Shown here in pieces: positions 17,001 through 24,883 of a stretch of 64,000 nt of DNA. Position numbers and translations under genes: made by a program. How positions within the stretch are numbered: position 1 is the stretch's first letter; the number at the start of each line of letters is the position of its first letter. A model generated the notes under the pieces. The model was not told where the DNA came from, ran no database searches, and worked only from the letters and a program-made list of their open reading frames with translations. Source of the DNA: Pseudomonas parakoreensis (lineage in GTDB: Bacteria > Pseudomonadota > Gammaproteobacteria > Pseudomonadales > Pseudomonadaceae). Where the stretch lies: NCBI RefSeq assembly GCF_021602155.1, contig NZ_BQHY01000005.1, positions 1 to 64,000 of the forward strand. Direction: 5' to 3'.

Positions 17001-18739
17001 ACGTGCAAGCCTTGCGCATCAGGACGGGTGGTGGCGGGCAGTATCTGGTCGGTGACGCGATACGGAGTGAGGTCAGGGTTCCAGAGGCGTGTCTGGCCGT
17101 CGCCCAGTTTTACCGGTTTCAGGTTTTCAAAAAACGGCGAGAGCTTGACCAGTGCCGCGTTGCCCAATTCGGCACCTGCAGCGAAAATCCCCAGTTGCAC
17201 GATACTTTCCAGCACACCGATGGCTTGAGCGCCGGCTTGGGCCAAGTGACCTTCGGCCAGATCGACGACTCCCTCAACAATCTGATCGGTGACCTGGTAC
17301 GCGGTATAGGCCAGCATCAATACGCCCAGCTCGGGAGCGAAGGGCACGGCCACCAGCATCGCCAGATTGAGCATGTCCGTGAGGATTTTTTCCAGGTTGT
17401 CCCACCATGCCCAGCGGGCCATACGATCGGCGTATTCGGTGGCTATCGCAATCTCCCGGGCATCGTTGAGCATCTTGTTGAGTTTCTGCTGGTAGAGGTA
17501 CTGCCACAGGTCACCGGTAAAGCGTGTTTCGCGATCCTGTTGAACCGGCGTCACGCGAAATTGCAGGTTGGGATGATCCACAGGCGTATCGCGCCAGTTG
17601 GGCAAATTCGACCCGGAGGGCGTCGGCTGCCATGTCACATGACTGAGGCGCTCGTTCAATCGGGCGAAGAAATAGCCTCGCTGACGCTGCGGGACAAACT
17701 GACTGAAAAACCGCTGGTAGGACGAGGACGCTGAGGTGTCCCGCAACTGGCGGGTCAGCTCGGCCATGAACGCCAGTGAATCGGGATATTGCTTGAGTGG
17801 GTGTTCCGGGTCGTTGGGCACATAGGCCAGAACCGGCACGGGCCGCGTGGCGGCAAGCGGGTCGGCGCAGATCAGGACAATGCCTGTCAGTGCTGTGTCC
17901 ATCATCGTCAGCGTGTGATAGCGCACAGCCTTGCCGTGCCACAGTACCTGGGCACGGTCTTCGAGCATGCCTTGCACCACTTCAAATGCCAGACGGTCGA
18001 TGTCGCCTTTAAGCAGGGCCATGCGCGCGGCGACCCGCAATGTCTGTTTCTGGCTGCGTGTCACCTTGATCTGCAGGTATTGACGGGCCACCGGGTTTTT
18101 CGAAAGCACGAACTCGTGCAAGTGGGTCTGATAGCGCGCGCCGATATCCAGCTCGCGACACAATGCCTTGAACTGCTCGACGCTGATCCTGTGCGTGAGC
18201 GCCTTGACCGAAAACTGCCCGAGCGCATCGGGACGGGTGATAAAGCAGGAGTCGGCAGTGAACGTTTCGTCGCTGGAAAAGTTGTGCAATGCCGCGTCCA
18301 GCAGCGACACCGTGCGACTTTGCGTGCCGTTGGCAAAGTCATGCGCCCACCAGGAGGTCTTGGCCGGCATGTACAGCCGTACCCAGGTGTCTTCGACGTC
18401 GTCCTCGACACCGAAGCGCGTCTTCAGGGCCTGTTGCAGCAAAGGTCTGGCAAAGGTGCGCGGATCCTGCAGATTGCTCAGCGCGCGATCGATGCTGTTC
18501 TGCGCGATCCATGCCTGGCGTATTTCATCCTTGAGCTGTTGATGCTCGCTGGCCGCAGCGCTGCGATGCCATGCAGGCATGGTCAGGGTGACGTTTTTCA
18601 ATGATTCGATCCGTGCTGCCGAAGCCTTGTACAGCCAGTCGGGAAGGGCGTCTTTAACCAGATCGTAATGGACACTTTTATGACCTTGGGCAGAAGGCGT
18701 CTGCTGCGATCGATACAGTGTCAGGGAAGGGTTGGGCAT
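14051..18739 (-). CDS. DUF6543 / LRR / NEL-type E3 ubiquitin ligase domain protein
   Basis: A 1562-residue protein of the dermonecrotic-toxin-like (DUF6543) family of Pseudomonas. Residues 1 to about 470 form the N-terminal region. A hydrophobic stretch follows near 440-530 (LAMLVAVPFAPELGVLMLAY; VLESIVQLGIFAAGA). Leucine-rich repeats occupy about 1045-1190 (LERLRLSDNKI, LEVLKLDDNPL, LKVVSLKNTGL, LLLDLRGNPL). The C-terminal 370 residues resemble the NEL domain of IpaH/SspH effectors, with a CxD motif at Cys1330-Asp1332 (VDCADAG) that fits the catalytic cysteine. NEL enzymes move ubiquitin onto host proteins, which bacteria lack, so a eukaryotic target is implied. No signal peptide or secretion genes are nearby. 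Large size and several domains suggest uptake or injection. Target and route are unknown. Confidence 0.82.
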   Translation of the reverse strand: MPNPSLTLYRSQQTPSAQGHKSVHYDLVKDALPDWLYKASAARIESLKNVTLTMPAWHRSAAASEHQQLKDEIRQAWIAQNSIDRALSNLQDPRTFARPLLQQALKTRFGVEDDVEDTWVRLYMPAKTSWWAHDFANGTQSRTVSLLDAALHNFSSDETFTADSCFITRPDALGQFSVKALTHRISVEQFKALCRELDIGARYQTHLHEFVLSKNPVARQYLQIKVTRSQKQTLRVAARMALLKGDIDRLAFEVVQGMLEDRAQVLWHGKAVRYHTLTMMDTALTGIVLICADPLAATRPVPVLAYVPNDPEHPLKQYPDSLAFMAELTRQLRDTSASSSYQRFFSQFVPQRQRGYFFARLNERLSHVTWQPTPSGSNLPNWRDTPVDHPNLQFRVTPVQQDRETRFTGDLWQYLYQQKLNKMLNDAREIAIATEYADRMARWAWWDNLEKILTDMLNLAMLVAVPFAPELGVLMLAYTAYQVTDQIVEGVVDLAEGHLAQAGAQAIGVLESIVQLGIFAAGAELGNAALVKLSPFFENLKPVKLGDGQTRLWNPDLTPYRVTDQILPATTRPDAQGLHVLGNKHVVKLDQQVFEVTRDPLSGEHRIRHPRRPDAYAPTLRHNSHGAWVGESENPRQWQGPQLMRRIGHATDGFSDAQLEQIRQLTGTDENILRRMHVENTPPPPLLADTLLRLASHPAPKDVAQALSAPAARVLRDCPQLTPVLAERVIGLARPLEMQRITLRRQVPLRLKTLARELEFEVQSVRAAQGLQREALITVESERLALGALRHHSDAFGALRIDIRDGTFDGPLRSSAGVESAERNRVMVRTGENLYQVRDGSNQLLHRACGLYEAILHAGEHQGRSVLGYSTRDAAQLKQWIIAKTTAPSERRTVLAEPPIRPVVQFDTQLLVRGGGLSRDGESLHERIEDLYPHFTAREVDAFAQALTEQGEPLKAIEAMENDLEELRETINRWRYQQPDTWGPGSHQFRDGGGLHIHNRLLDCLERKTENLGQRTDPSSYALDLSREMLALDLETWWAKRPAMKKFLDKVTVLKLDNTRFATDSSGLLKDFPHLIELSAKGCDLTRLPERIGTSLRRLERLRLSDNKIVLDAAAVERLRTLTYLEVLKLDDNPLGLSPNLSRMPRLKVVSLKNTGLTAWPEGILARPRPRGLLLDLRGNPLATIPEVVSGSEAQWLVARTRLDVIRLSEVNQVIYQAHRRAVGLPEETLLPADPVRNFSIISAFGADYWSDVPGWGINRETPWSELVEEPAAQPFMATLLGVREFADYRAGGELRQQLMQRVWRMLDAVHHDTRLREKLFTMVVAPVDCADAGAQLFNHMGINVLASEAYAYAIGPRELENRLVTLAQGAARLEQVNDIARADVESRGGTPDDVEVYLAYQTGLARRLGLPWQTESMLFRPVSGVTDAMIDTAYDTVLALGEGDGLVDKMLEQDFWQNYLQEQFPARLASNKHRYLKLFEQLETVREVQQQWLDSTTDQQRTERRNRLRELAAGLPIPDTVLFADTPISEAAYNRVLIDLVDEEKALARRLTRDAMRRAGL

Positions 18740-18895
18740 GGCCTGATCGTCCGTTGATCAAAATGGAGCGATCAGACTAAGAAATGACCCGGCGCGAAAA
18801 AAGCGCAAAAACAGGTTGAAAGCACGGCAGGTTTACGCCGCGACACAGCGGAAATTCAATGGCAAAAAATACTCCAATACCGCCCCGCAGCGAAC

Positions 18896-21800
18896 CTAAC
18901 GTGCTGCGGTCATCGGGTCGGGCTGGCACAGGGTATGCGTACCCGGCTGCAGGTACGGTGAAAGGATCGGCGCCATGCCCTTGAGCACCTGCACCGGCAG
19001 CGCCGAGGTGAACTTGAAGTTCTCCGCCGAACGCCCGGGGACGAACGCGGTGAGTGTGCCGAAGTGGTTGTTGCCGATGTAGAACACGAAGGTCGCGGTG
19101 CGGTTGATCGACTTGGAACTGAGGATCCGCCCGCCGGAGCCGATGGCTTCGATGCGGTTGTCGCCGGTGCCGGTCTTGCCACCCATCACCAACGGTGTGC
19201 CGTCGGCGGTCTTGAAACTGCCGGACACCCGTTTCGCCGTGCCCGAGTCCACCACTTGCGAAAGGGCTTCGCGCATCGCCGTTGCGACCTCCGACGGCAT
19301 CACCCGTTTACCGACATGCGGGTCGTTGGTCAGGCGCGTTTCATAAGGCGTGCCGGCGGCAAAATGCAGGCTGTCGATGCGCAGGGTCGGCATGCGCACA
19401 CCGTCGTTGAGGATGGTGCCGATCAGCTCGGCGAGTGCTGCCGGGCGATCGCCGGAGCTGCCAATGGCGGTGGCCAGCGACGGCACCAGATGGTCGAACG
19501 GATAGCCGACTTTCTGCCAGCGCTGGTGAATCTCGAGGAACGCCTCGATTTCGAGCATGGTACGGATGCGGCTGTCACGGGCGCCTTTGTGCTTGCTCTT
19601 GAACAGCCAGCTGTAGACCTCCTGGCGCTCGAACTGGCTGGCCTTGACGACCTGGCTGAAGGTGGCATCCGGGTTGTGCAGCAGGTAGCCCATCAACCAC
19701 AGGTCCAGCGGGTGCACCTTGGCGATGAAGCCCTGATCCGGCAGATCGTAGGTGCCGGGGCCGTAGGCGTCGTACAGCCGGATCAGACGATCGTCGGTGA
19801 GTTTTTCGGTGAGCTTGGCGCCTTTGAGGTGCGCGCGCACGAAGCTGTTGAAGTCTTCCTGACTGGCATTGGGCAGCAAGTAACGATGCACGGCGGCCAT
19901 GCGGATCGGCGTCGGGCGCATGCTGTCGAGGAAGGTGTCGAGGCGCGCCTGGGTGTCCTTGTTCTTGTACTTCTTCCAGAACTTGAGCAGGAACGAGGTG
20001 CCTTCGCGGTCAGCGAAACTGGCCAGGTATTCCTGCCGTCGCGGGTCGCGGTCGTCCTTGAGCAATTCGGCGCTGCTGTTGGGGCCGGAGTAAGTGACGT
20101 AGCGCACCACATCGCGCATCAGGCGAATGAACGGCAGGTTGATCGATTCGCGCAGGGCGTCGCGCAAGGTCGGCATGCGGCCGTTGTCTTCCTTGCGAAA
20201 GTTATGGAACACATGCAGGCCGCCACCGGTGAAAAACGCCTCGCCGGGGCTGGCGGAGTATTTGCGGTCGAGCGCGGCACCGAGCATTTTCGACAGGTCG
20301 TGATCCTTGTTCTGGATCAGGTAATCGATCACCCACTGGCTGAGACGATCCTGATCCGGCACTTCGACTTTCTTCAGTTCCGGCACGCTCATGGCGCCGT
20401 ACTTGTCGTGCAGTTCGGAGATGATTTGCAGGTAGGTCGTCAGCACGCGCATTTTCGCCGTCGAGCCGAGCTCCAGCTTGCTGCCCTCGTTAATGTCGAA
20501 CGGCTGATCGGTGCTGTCAGTCTGCACGCGTACCCGCGAGCCGTCCGGGGTCAGTTCGAACAGGGTGAAGCTGTAGCGCACCTGGGTGGTGCTGGTGGGG
20601 GTGAGCAGGCGTTCGCCAATCAGACCGATCTGCCCGGCGAACGCGGGATCGGCGAGCTTTTTCAGGTAGTCGGTGGCCTGGGTTTGCAGATCGCCCTGCA
20701 AGGTGCTGGTGGCTGACAGGTCGAGCCGATCGAGGTCGTACAGCGGGCGATTGAGCATTGTCGCCAGACGGCTGCGGGCAACGCTGATGCCCTTGTTGGT
20801 TTCGATCGGCTGGAGGGTCGGCTGGGTCTGCCAGTCGCGGTAAGTGACCTTGCTCGCCAGCGCGGCATCGGCCAGTGCGCTGTCGATCACGCCGTTCTGC
20901 TTGAGCAGGCGCAAGTGGCTGTCGGTGAGGTCGGCGAGTTCTTCACGGCCCTTGGTCAGGTAGTGCGAAGGACGGCGCTGGGCGATCATCAGCGAGAGCA
21001 TTTCGCGCAGGGCCAGGCCTTTGTCGGCCATGGTTTTCGGGTCGGTGGCCGGGCTGTTCAGCTGTGCATTGGCCTGGTTGAAATCGCTGCCGTACCAGAC
21101 CCGCAAACCTTCGGCCATGCCATGGACCTCACCATGCCCCGGCACGGCAGAGAGCGGCACGCTGTTGAGGTAGTCGCGGATGATGTTCTGCCGCGCGCCG
21201 AGGGTTTGCGGCCCGGGCTGATAGGCGCGCACGCTGGCGGAAATCATCTGGCGGATCTTCTCCGCACCGGACACCGTCAGGCCATCGGGCGAGTGCCGGT
21301 ACTTCTCCAGTTGCGTCGCCAAAGTGCTGCCGCCCGCCGATTGCCCCGGCAGGTGCAGCAACTTCGCCACCTGTGACCAGGCGGCCATGCCGAAGCGCGG
21401 CCAGTCCACCGCCGGGTTGGCCAGCGGTTGTTTGGGATCGAGCAGAAAGCGGTTTTCGATGAACAGCAAACTGCTGACCACCACCGGCGGAATGGCCGCA
21501 AAACTCGAATACAGCTGCTGCGGATACTTGTATTGATACAACGGCGCAGCGCGGCAATCGGTGATCGACAGCCCAGCCTGGATCTTTTCCGAATAGGGCA
21601 CGAACAGGCCTTTGTCGGTGTAGCTCAGCAGCGCCGGAGAAAACCGCGTCTGCTCGGTGATCACGTAGTCGCGCTTGAGCAGGCGCGGCAAGAATTCATC
21701 GAGGGAGCTGTAGCCCAGACGCAGATCGAACGGCCCGTTGCCCGGATAGCGGATCGCTTCGCTGGGGCCGGGTTCCAGCTGATATTTGAGCGACGCCGCG

Positions 21801-22024
21801 TACTGGCTCAGCTCCCGGGATTGGAAACGCGAGGTGCGCATCTCCTTGCTCGCGGCCAGACCCACGACGATGGCAATAATCAGCAGCAATAACCAGAACG
21901 CCTTCCAGCCATGCCGGTTGCGGCGTTTTTTAGGGGGGACCGGCGCTTCATCCACACGTTCAGTCGGAACCACGGCTTTACTCGAATCGGTTTGCCACAA
22001 AGCGCCCATAGTCGATTGATCCAT
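18896..22024 (-). CDS. Class A penicillin-binding protein (divergent glycosyltransferase domain)
   Basis: Bifunctional cell-wall synthase anchored to the inner membrane: 1042 residues with one TM helix near 44-60 (AFWLLLLIIAIVVGLAA). The GT51 domain (about 170-330) carries IENRFLLDP in place of the usual ED-x-RF-x-x-H and GGSTLATQLEKY for GGST-x-x-QQ-x-x-KN, so it is divergent but keeps the catalytic Glu. The transpeptidase domain has all three motifs: STAK with nucleophile Ser521, SIN (RESINLPF) and KTGT (GGKTGTGDN). It is longer than PBP1a/1b, with a large insert between SxN and KTGT. There is no linked operon partner. It could be a specialised PBP used in a particular growth state. Confidence 0.85.
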   Translation of the reverse strand: MDQSTMGALWQTDSSKAVVPTERVDEAPVPPKKRRNRHGWKAFWLLLLIIAIVVGLAASKEMRTSRFQSRELSQYAASLKYQLEPGPSEAIRYPGNGPFDLRLGYSSLDEFLPRLLKRDYVITEQTRFSPALLSYTDKGLFVPYSEKIQAGLSITDCRAAPLYQYKYPQQLYSSFAAIPPVVVSSLLFIENRFLLDPKQPLANPAVDWPRFGMAAWSQVAKLLHLPGQSAGGSTLATQLEKYRHSPDGLTVSGAEKIRQMISASVRAYQPGPQTLGARQNIIRDYLNSVPLSAVPGHGEVHGMAEGLRVWYGSDFNQANAQLNSPATDPKTMADKGLALREMLSLMIAQRRPSHYLTKGREELADLTDSHLRLLKQNGVIDSALADAALASKVTYRDWQTQPTLQPIETNKGISVARSRLATMLNRPLYDLDRLDLSATSTLQGDLQTQATDYLKKLADPAFAGQIGLIGERLLTPTSTTQVRYSFTLFELTPDGSRVRVQTDSTDQPFDINEGSKLELGSTAKMRVLTTYLQIISELHDKYGAMSVPELKKVEVPDQDRLSQWVIDYLIQNKDHDLSKMLGAALDRKYSASPGEAFFTGGGLHVFHNFRKEDNGRMPTLRDALRESINLPFIRLMRDVVRYVTYSGPNSSAELLKDDRDPRRQEYLASFADREGTSFLLKFWKKYKNKDTQARLDTFLDSMRPTPIRMAAVHRYLLPNASQEDFNSFVRAHLKGAKLTEKLTDDRLIRLYDAYGPGTYDLPDQGFIAKVHPLDLWLMGYLLHNPDATFSQVVKASQFERQEVYSWLFKSKHKGARDSRIRTMLEIEAFLEIHQRWQKVGYPFDHLVPSLATAIGSSGDRPAALAELIGTILNDGVRMPTLRIDSLHFAAGTPYETRLTNDPHVGKRVMPSEVATAMREALSQVVDSGTAKRVSGSFKTADGTPLVMGGKTGTGDNRIEAIGSGGRILSSKSINRTATFVFYIGNNHFGTLTAFVPGRSAENFKFTSALPVQVLKGMAPILSPYLQPGTHTLCQPDPMTAAR

Positions 22025-22124
22025 TCACGCAGATTGATCGGACTTGACTGAAGCTTAGACGGTGGTTGGTGATGGGGAAAAAAATGTGCGGGGAAGTCAT
22101 CTGAACAAAACTGAAGTCGGTGGC

Positions 22125-22190
22125 TGTTTTGAGTGGAGGTTATCTGTGGTGAGGGGATAAATCCCCTCACCACAGATAACCTCCAAAACA
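22125..22190. repeat. Long near-perfect palindrome next to RAYT
   Basis: The core at 22141-22178 has two perfectly complementary 18-base arms (TATCTGTGGTGAGGGGAT and its inverse) around AA. The arms continue for another 14 bases on each side, interrupted only by a 4-base bulge (GAGT at 22131-22134). It lies 56 bases downstream of the transposase stop and belongs to the GTGG(C/T)GAGGGGAT REP family. Confidence 0.85.
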
Positions 22191-22245
22191 CAGATAAATC
22201 CCCTTACCTCGGATAAATCACCATGATTGGGCTTCGGTAACGGAC

Positions 22246-22704
22246 CTAGAGCCAGCAGGCGTCCCAAAGCGGGTAATCGCCAATCCGCTCCACCAATCCT
22301 GCTCGTAGCGGATTGGCAATGATGTAACGGGCGAACGGTTTCAAGTCTTCGCCGTCACGAATTGCCCGGTCGTGGAAACCGGTTTGCCACAATCGGCCGC
22401 GACGACCGGTTTTTCTGTTAACGGTTTGGGTGCAACGCGCCTTAACCGCGCCAACAACAGCGCCCAGACTGCCGCTGCTCAACTGCATCAGCCAATGAAA
22501 GTGATCAGGCATGATCACCCACGCAATGGATTCTATTAAGCCTTGTTCATGGGCATGGCGAAACTCTGCAACCAATAAACGGCCTGTGCGCCAGTCGGAA
22601 AATACCGGCTGGCGGTCATACACAACTGAAGTGACGAAATAGGCTCGGCCTGTTTCGGAATGTCGGCCTAAACGAAGACGGTAGGTATTTGGTTTGACTG
22701 GCAT
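22246..22704 (-). CDS. REP-associated tyrosine transposase (RAYT)
   Basis: A Y1-type HUH endonuclease relative thought to cut and mobilise REP sequences as single strands. The 152-residue product shows the family's ordered motifs: TYRLRLGRH at the N-terminus, YFVTSVVYDRQPVF, the metal-binding HUH equivalent HFHW (IMPDHFHWLMQL) near residue 86-89, then LWQTGFHDRAIRD and the catalytic Tyr region ARYIIANPLRAGLV. It is bracketed by REP hairpins of the GTGGCGAGGGGAT family (22125-22190 and 22821-22960), the usual sign of the family it acts on. There are no IS-type terminal repeats. Confidence 0.92.
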   Translation of the reverse strand: MPVKPNTYRLRLGRHSETGRAYFVTSVVYDRQPVFSDWRTGRLLVAEFRHAHEQGLIESIAWVIMPDHFHWLMQLSSGSLGAVVGAVKARCTQTVNRKTGRRGRLWQTGFHDRAIRDGEDLKPFARYIIANPLRAGLVERIGDYPLWDACWL

Positions 22705-23267
22705 GTTCGCTCCCTGCGTTCAGTAATCAAGGTCTGAAGGCTAGCGGCGGATTGCTCTTGGGAGATCTGTAAATGCCGTAGGAATTTTCGTTTTTCAGGT
22801 GGGGTTGGGAAAATTGAAGTCACCTGTGGCGAGGGGATTCAGCGAAACGTCGCACCGCCCCGATGGGTCGCGAAGCGGCCCTTACCTGGGGTGATCAGAT
22901 TTTGAATAGCTTGGGCCTGCTGCGCAGGCCCTCGGGGATGAATCCCCTCACCACAAGGGCATGACGATGCACCAATGCTGTGCAATACTCGCTGGCCTTT
23001 TTAGTGGGGAAAAATCCTACGGAGTCTAGGTAATGCCTCTCCGTAAACCGGCGGAATGCCGAGATTTCCCGCTAAATGTTAGGGCTTATAGAGTGAAAAG
23101 CCCTGTCACAAGCTTTTTATACTGCACGCCCCCGCTGATCTTGCAGGTCGGGACCTGCGAGACGCGTTTGCCCACGAGGCCGGCGCGGTTTCGGGAAGTT
23201 CAGGCCTATCGGTCGACGCTTCGCCACTCGGCGGTCATATCCAATAACAAGACGAGGTTGTATCCCT
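22705..23267. other. RAYT to permease intergenic region
   Basis: A REP pair fills 22821-22960. After it comes an AT-richer stretch (about 23085-23125) that probably carries the permease promoter. A 16-base inverted repeat (GCAGGTC-GG-GACCTGC) at 23143-23158 lies 109 bases upstream of the permease start and could be an operator or an mRNA leader hairpin. I see no gene. Confidence 0.5.
22821..22960. repeat. REP pair (GTGGCGAGGGGAT family)
   Basis: TGTGGCGAGGGGAT on the left and its inverse (ATCCCCTCACCACA) on the right enclose GC-rich inner arms with a GATGGGTCGCGAAGCGGCCC unit. It is upstream of the RAYT gene and of the same family as the palindrome downstream of it. Confidence 0.82.
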
Positions 23268-24686
23268 ATGCCAGTCGGCAATCACCTGCCCCATGGCGAG
23301 ACCGCTCACGGCGGCCCGCTCAAACGCGAACTCGGTGAACGGCATATCCGCCTGATGGCGCTCGGCGCCTGTATCGGTGTCGGCCTGTTCCTGGGTTCGG
23401 CCAAGGCCATTGAAATGGCCGGTCCGGCGATCATGCTCTCCTACATTCTCGGCGGCCTGGCGATCCTGGTGATCATGCGCGCCCTCGGCGAGATGGCCGT
23501 GCACAACCCGGTGGCCGGTTCGTTCAGCCGCTATGCCCAGGATTACCTCGGCCCGCTCGCGGGCTTTCTCACCGGCTGGAACTACTGGTTCCTGTGGCTG
23601 GTGACCTGCGTCGCGGAAATCACCGCCGTCGCCGTGTACATGGGCATCTGGTTCCCTGATGTGCCGCGCTGGATCTGGGCCCTGGCGGCGCTGGTCAGCA
23701 TGGGCTCGATCAACCTGATCGCGGTAAAGGCCTTCGGTGAGTTCGAGTTCTGGTTCGCCCTGATCAAGATCGTCACCATCATCGCCATGGTCATCGGCGG
23801 CGTCGGCATCATTGCCTTCGGGTTCGGCAACGACGGCGTGGCGCTGGGGATTTCCAACCTGTGGGTTCACGGCGGCTTCATGCCCAACGGTGTGACCGGG
23901 GTGCTGATGTCCCTGCAAATGGTCATGTTCGCCTACCTCGGTGTCGAGATGATCGGCCTGACCGCCGGTGAAGCGAAGAACCCACAGAAGACCATTCCCG
24001 ATGCGATCGGCTCGGTGTTCTGGCGCATTCTGCTGTTCTACGTCGGCGCGTTGTTCGTGATCCTGTCGATTTACCCGTGGAACGAAATTGGCACTCAAGG
24101 CAGCCCGTTCGTGATGACCTTCGAACGTCTGGGCATCAAGACCGCCGCCGGGATCATCAACTTCGTGGTGATCACGGCGGCACTGTCGTCGTGCAACGGC
24201 GGTATCTTCAGCACCGGGCGCATGCTCTACAGCCTGGCGCAGAACGGCCAGGCCCCGGCCGGATTCGCCAAGACCTCCAACGGCGTGCCACGCCGGGCGT
24301 TGCTGCTGTCGATTTTCGCCTTGTTGATCGGTGTGCTGCTCAACTACCTGGTGCCGGAGAAAGTCTTCGTCTGGGTGACGTCGATTGCCACCTTCGGCGC
24401 GATCTGGACCTGGGTCATGATCCTGCTGGCGCAACTGAAATTCCGCAAAGGTTTGAGCGCCAGCGAACGTGCCGGGCTGAAATACAAGATGTGGCTGTAC
24501 CCGGTCAGCTCTTATTTCGCGCTGGCGTTCCTGGTGCTGGTGGTCGGCCTGATGGCGTATTTCCCTGACACCCGTGTGGCACTGTACGTGGGGCCGGCGT
24601 TCCTGGTGCTGCTGACAGTGTTGTTCTACGTGTTCAAGTTGCAACCGAGCGGTGAAACGCAGGGCGCGGTGCGTTCGGCCACTTGA
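23268..24686 (+). CDS. Amino acid permease (APC superfamily, AAT type)
   Basis: A proton-coupled amino acid importer in the inner membrane. The 472-residue product has twelve hydrophobic helices and the AAT-family opening LKRELGERHIRLMALGACIGVGLFLGSAKAIEMAGP, including the glycine-rich substrate loop GACIGVGLFLGS. ALGEMAVHNPVAGSFSRYA and GEAKNPQKTIPDAI are also conserved family signatures. It resembles ProY/HutT/GabP-type carriers, but I cannot assign the substrate. GAGG precedes the ATG by about 10 bases. The gene is single, ended by a REP pair. Confidence 0.88.
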   Translation: MPVGNHLPHGETAHGGPLKRELGERHIRLMALGACIGVGLFLGSAKAIEMAGPAIMLSYILGGLAILVIMRALGEMAVHNPVAGSFSRYAQDYLGPLAGFLTGWNYWFLWLVTCVAEITAVAVYMGIWFPDVPRWIWALAALVSMGSINLIAVKAFGEFEFWFALIKIVTIIAMVIGGVGIIAFGFGNDGVALGISNLWVHGGFMPNGVTGVLMSLQMVMFAYLGVEMIGLTAGEAKNPQKTIPDAIGSVFWRILLFYVGALFVILSIYPWNEIGTQGSPFVMTFERLGIKTAAGIINFVVITAALSSCNGGIFSTGRMLYSLAQNGQAPAGFAKTSNGVPRRALLLSIFALLIGVLLNYLVPEKVFVWVTSIATFGAIWTWVMILLAQLKFRKGLSASERAGLKYKMWLYPVSSYFALAFLVLVVGLMAYFPDTRVALYVGPAFLVLLTVLFYVFKLQPSGETQGAVRSAT

Positions 24687-24700
24687 TGTAGGCGATAGCA

Positions 24701-24790
24701 AAAGCCAAAGATCGCAGCCTGCGGCAGCTCCTACAGGGTTGATACATTTCCCGTGCAGGAGCTGCCGCAGGCTGCGATCTTTTGCCGTTT
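24701..24790. repeat. REP pair (GTAGGAGCTGCCG family, inverted order)
   Basis: Here the arms point outward: GATCGCAGCCTGCGGCAGCT comes first and GAGCTGCCGCAGGCTGCGAT second, 20 bases apart. It lies just after the permease stop and ahead of the glycosyltransferase cluster. Confidence 0.83.
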
Positions 24791-24883
24791 TACCGCCGGT
24801 CTGAAAGAGCGATACAAACCCAGAAGCAAGGCTCAAATCTGTATCACTCAGCAATCCCGCGCGGCAGTAACCGAGGCGCAGAC

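Noticed and set aside
15779-17734. 651-codon plus-strand open frame opposite the NEL protein gene
   Set aside because: Shadow frame; no start signal, no domain, and composition typical of reverse reading.
19064-20716. 550-codon plus-strand open frame opposite the penicillin-binding protein gene
   Set aside because: Shadow of a gene whose STAK, SIN and KTGT motifs fix the true strand.
22705-23100. Possible insertion sequence around the RAYT gene
   Set aside because: No terminal inverted repeats or target duplication; RAYTs are single-copy genes that do not form IS elements.
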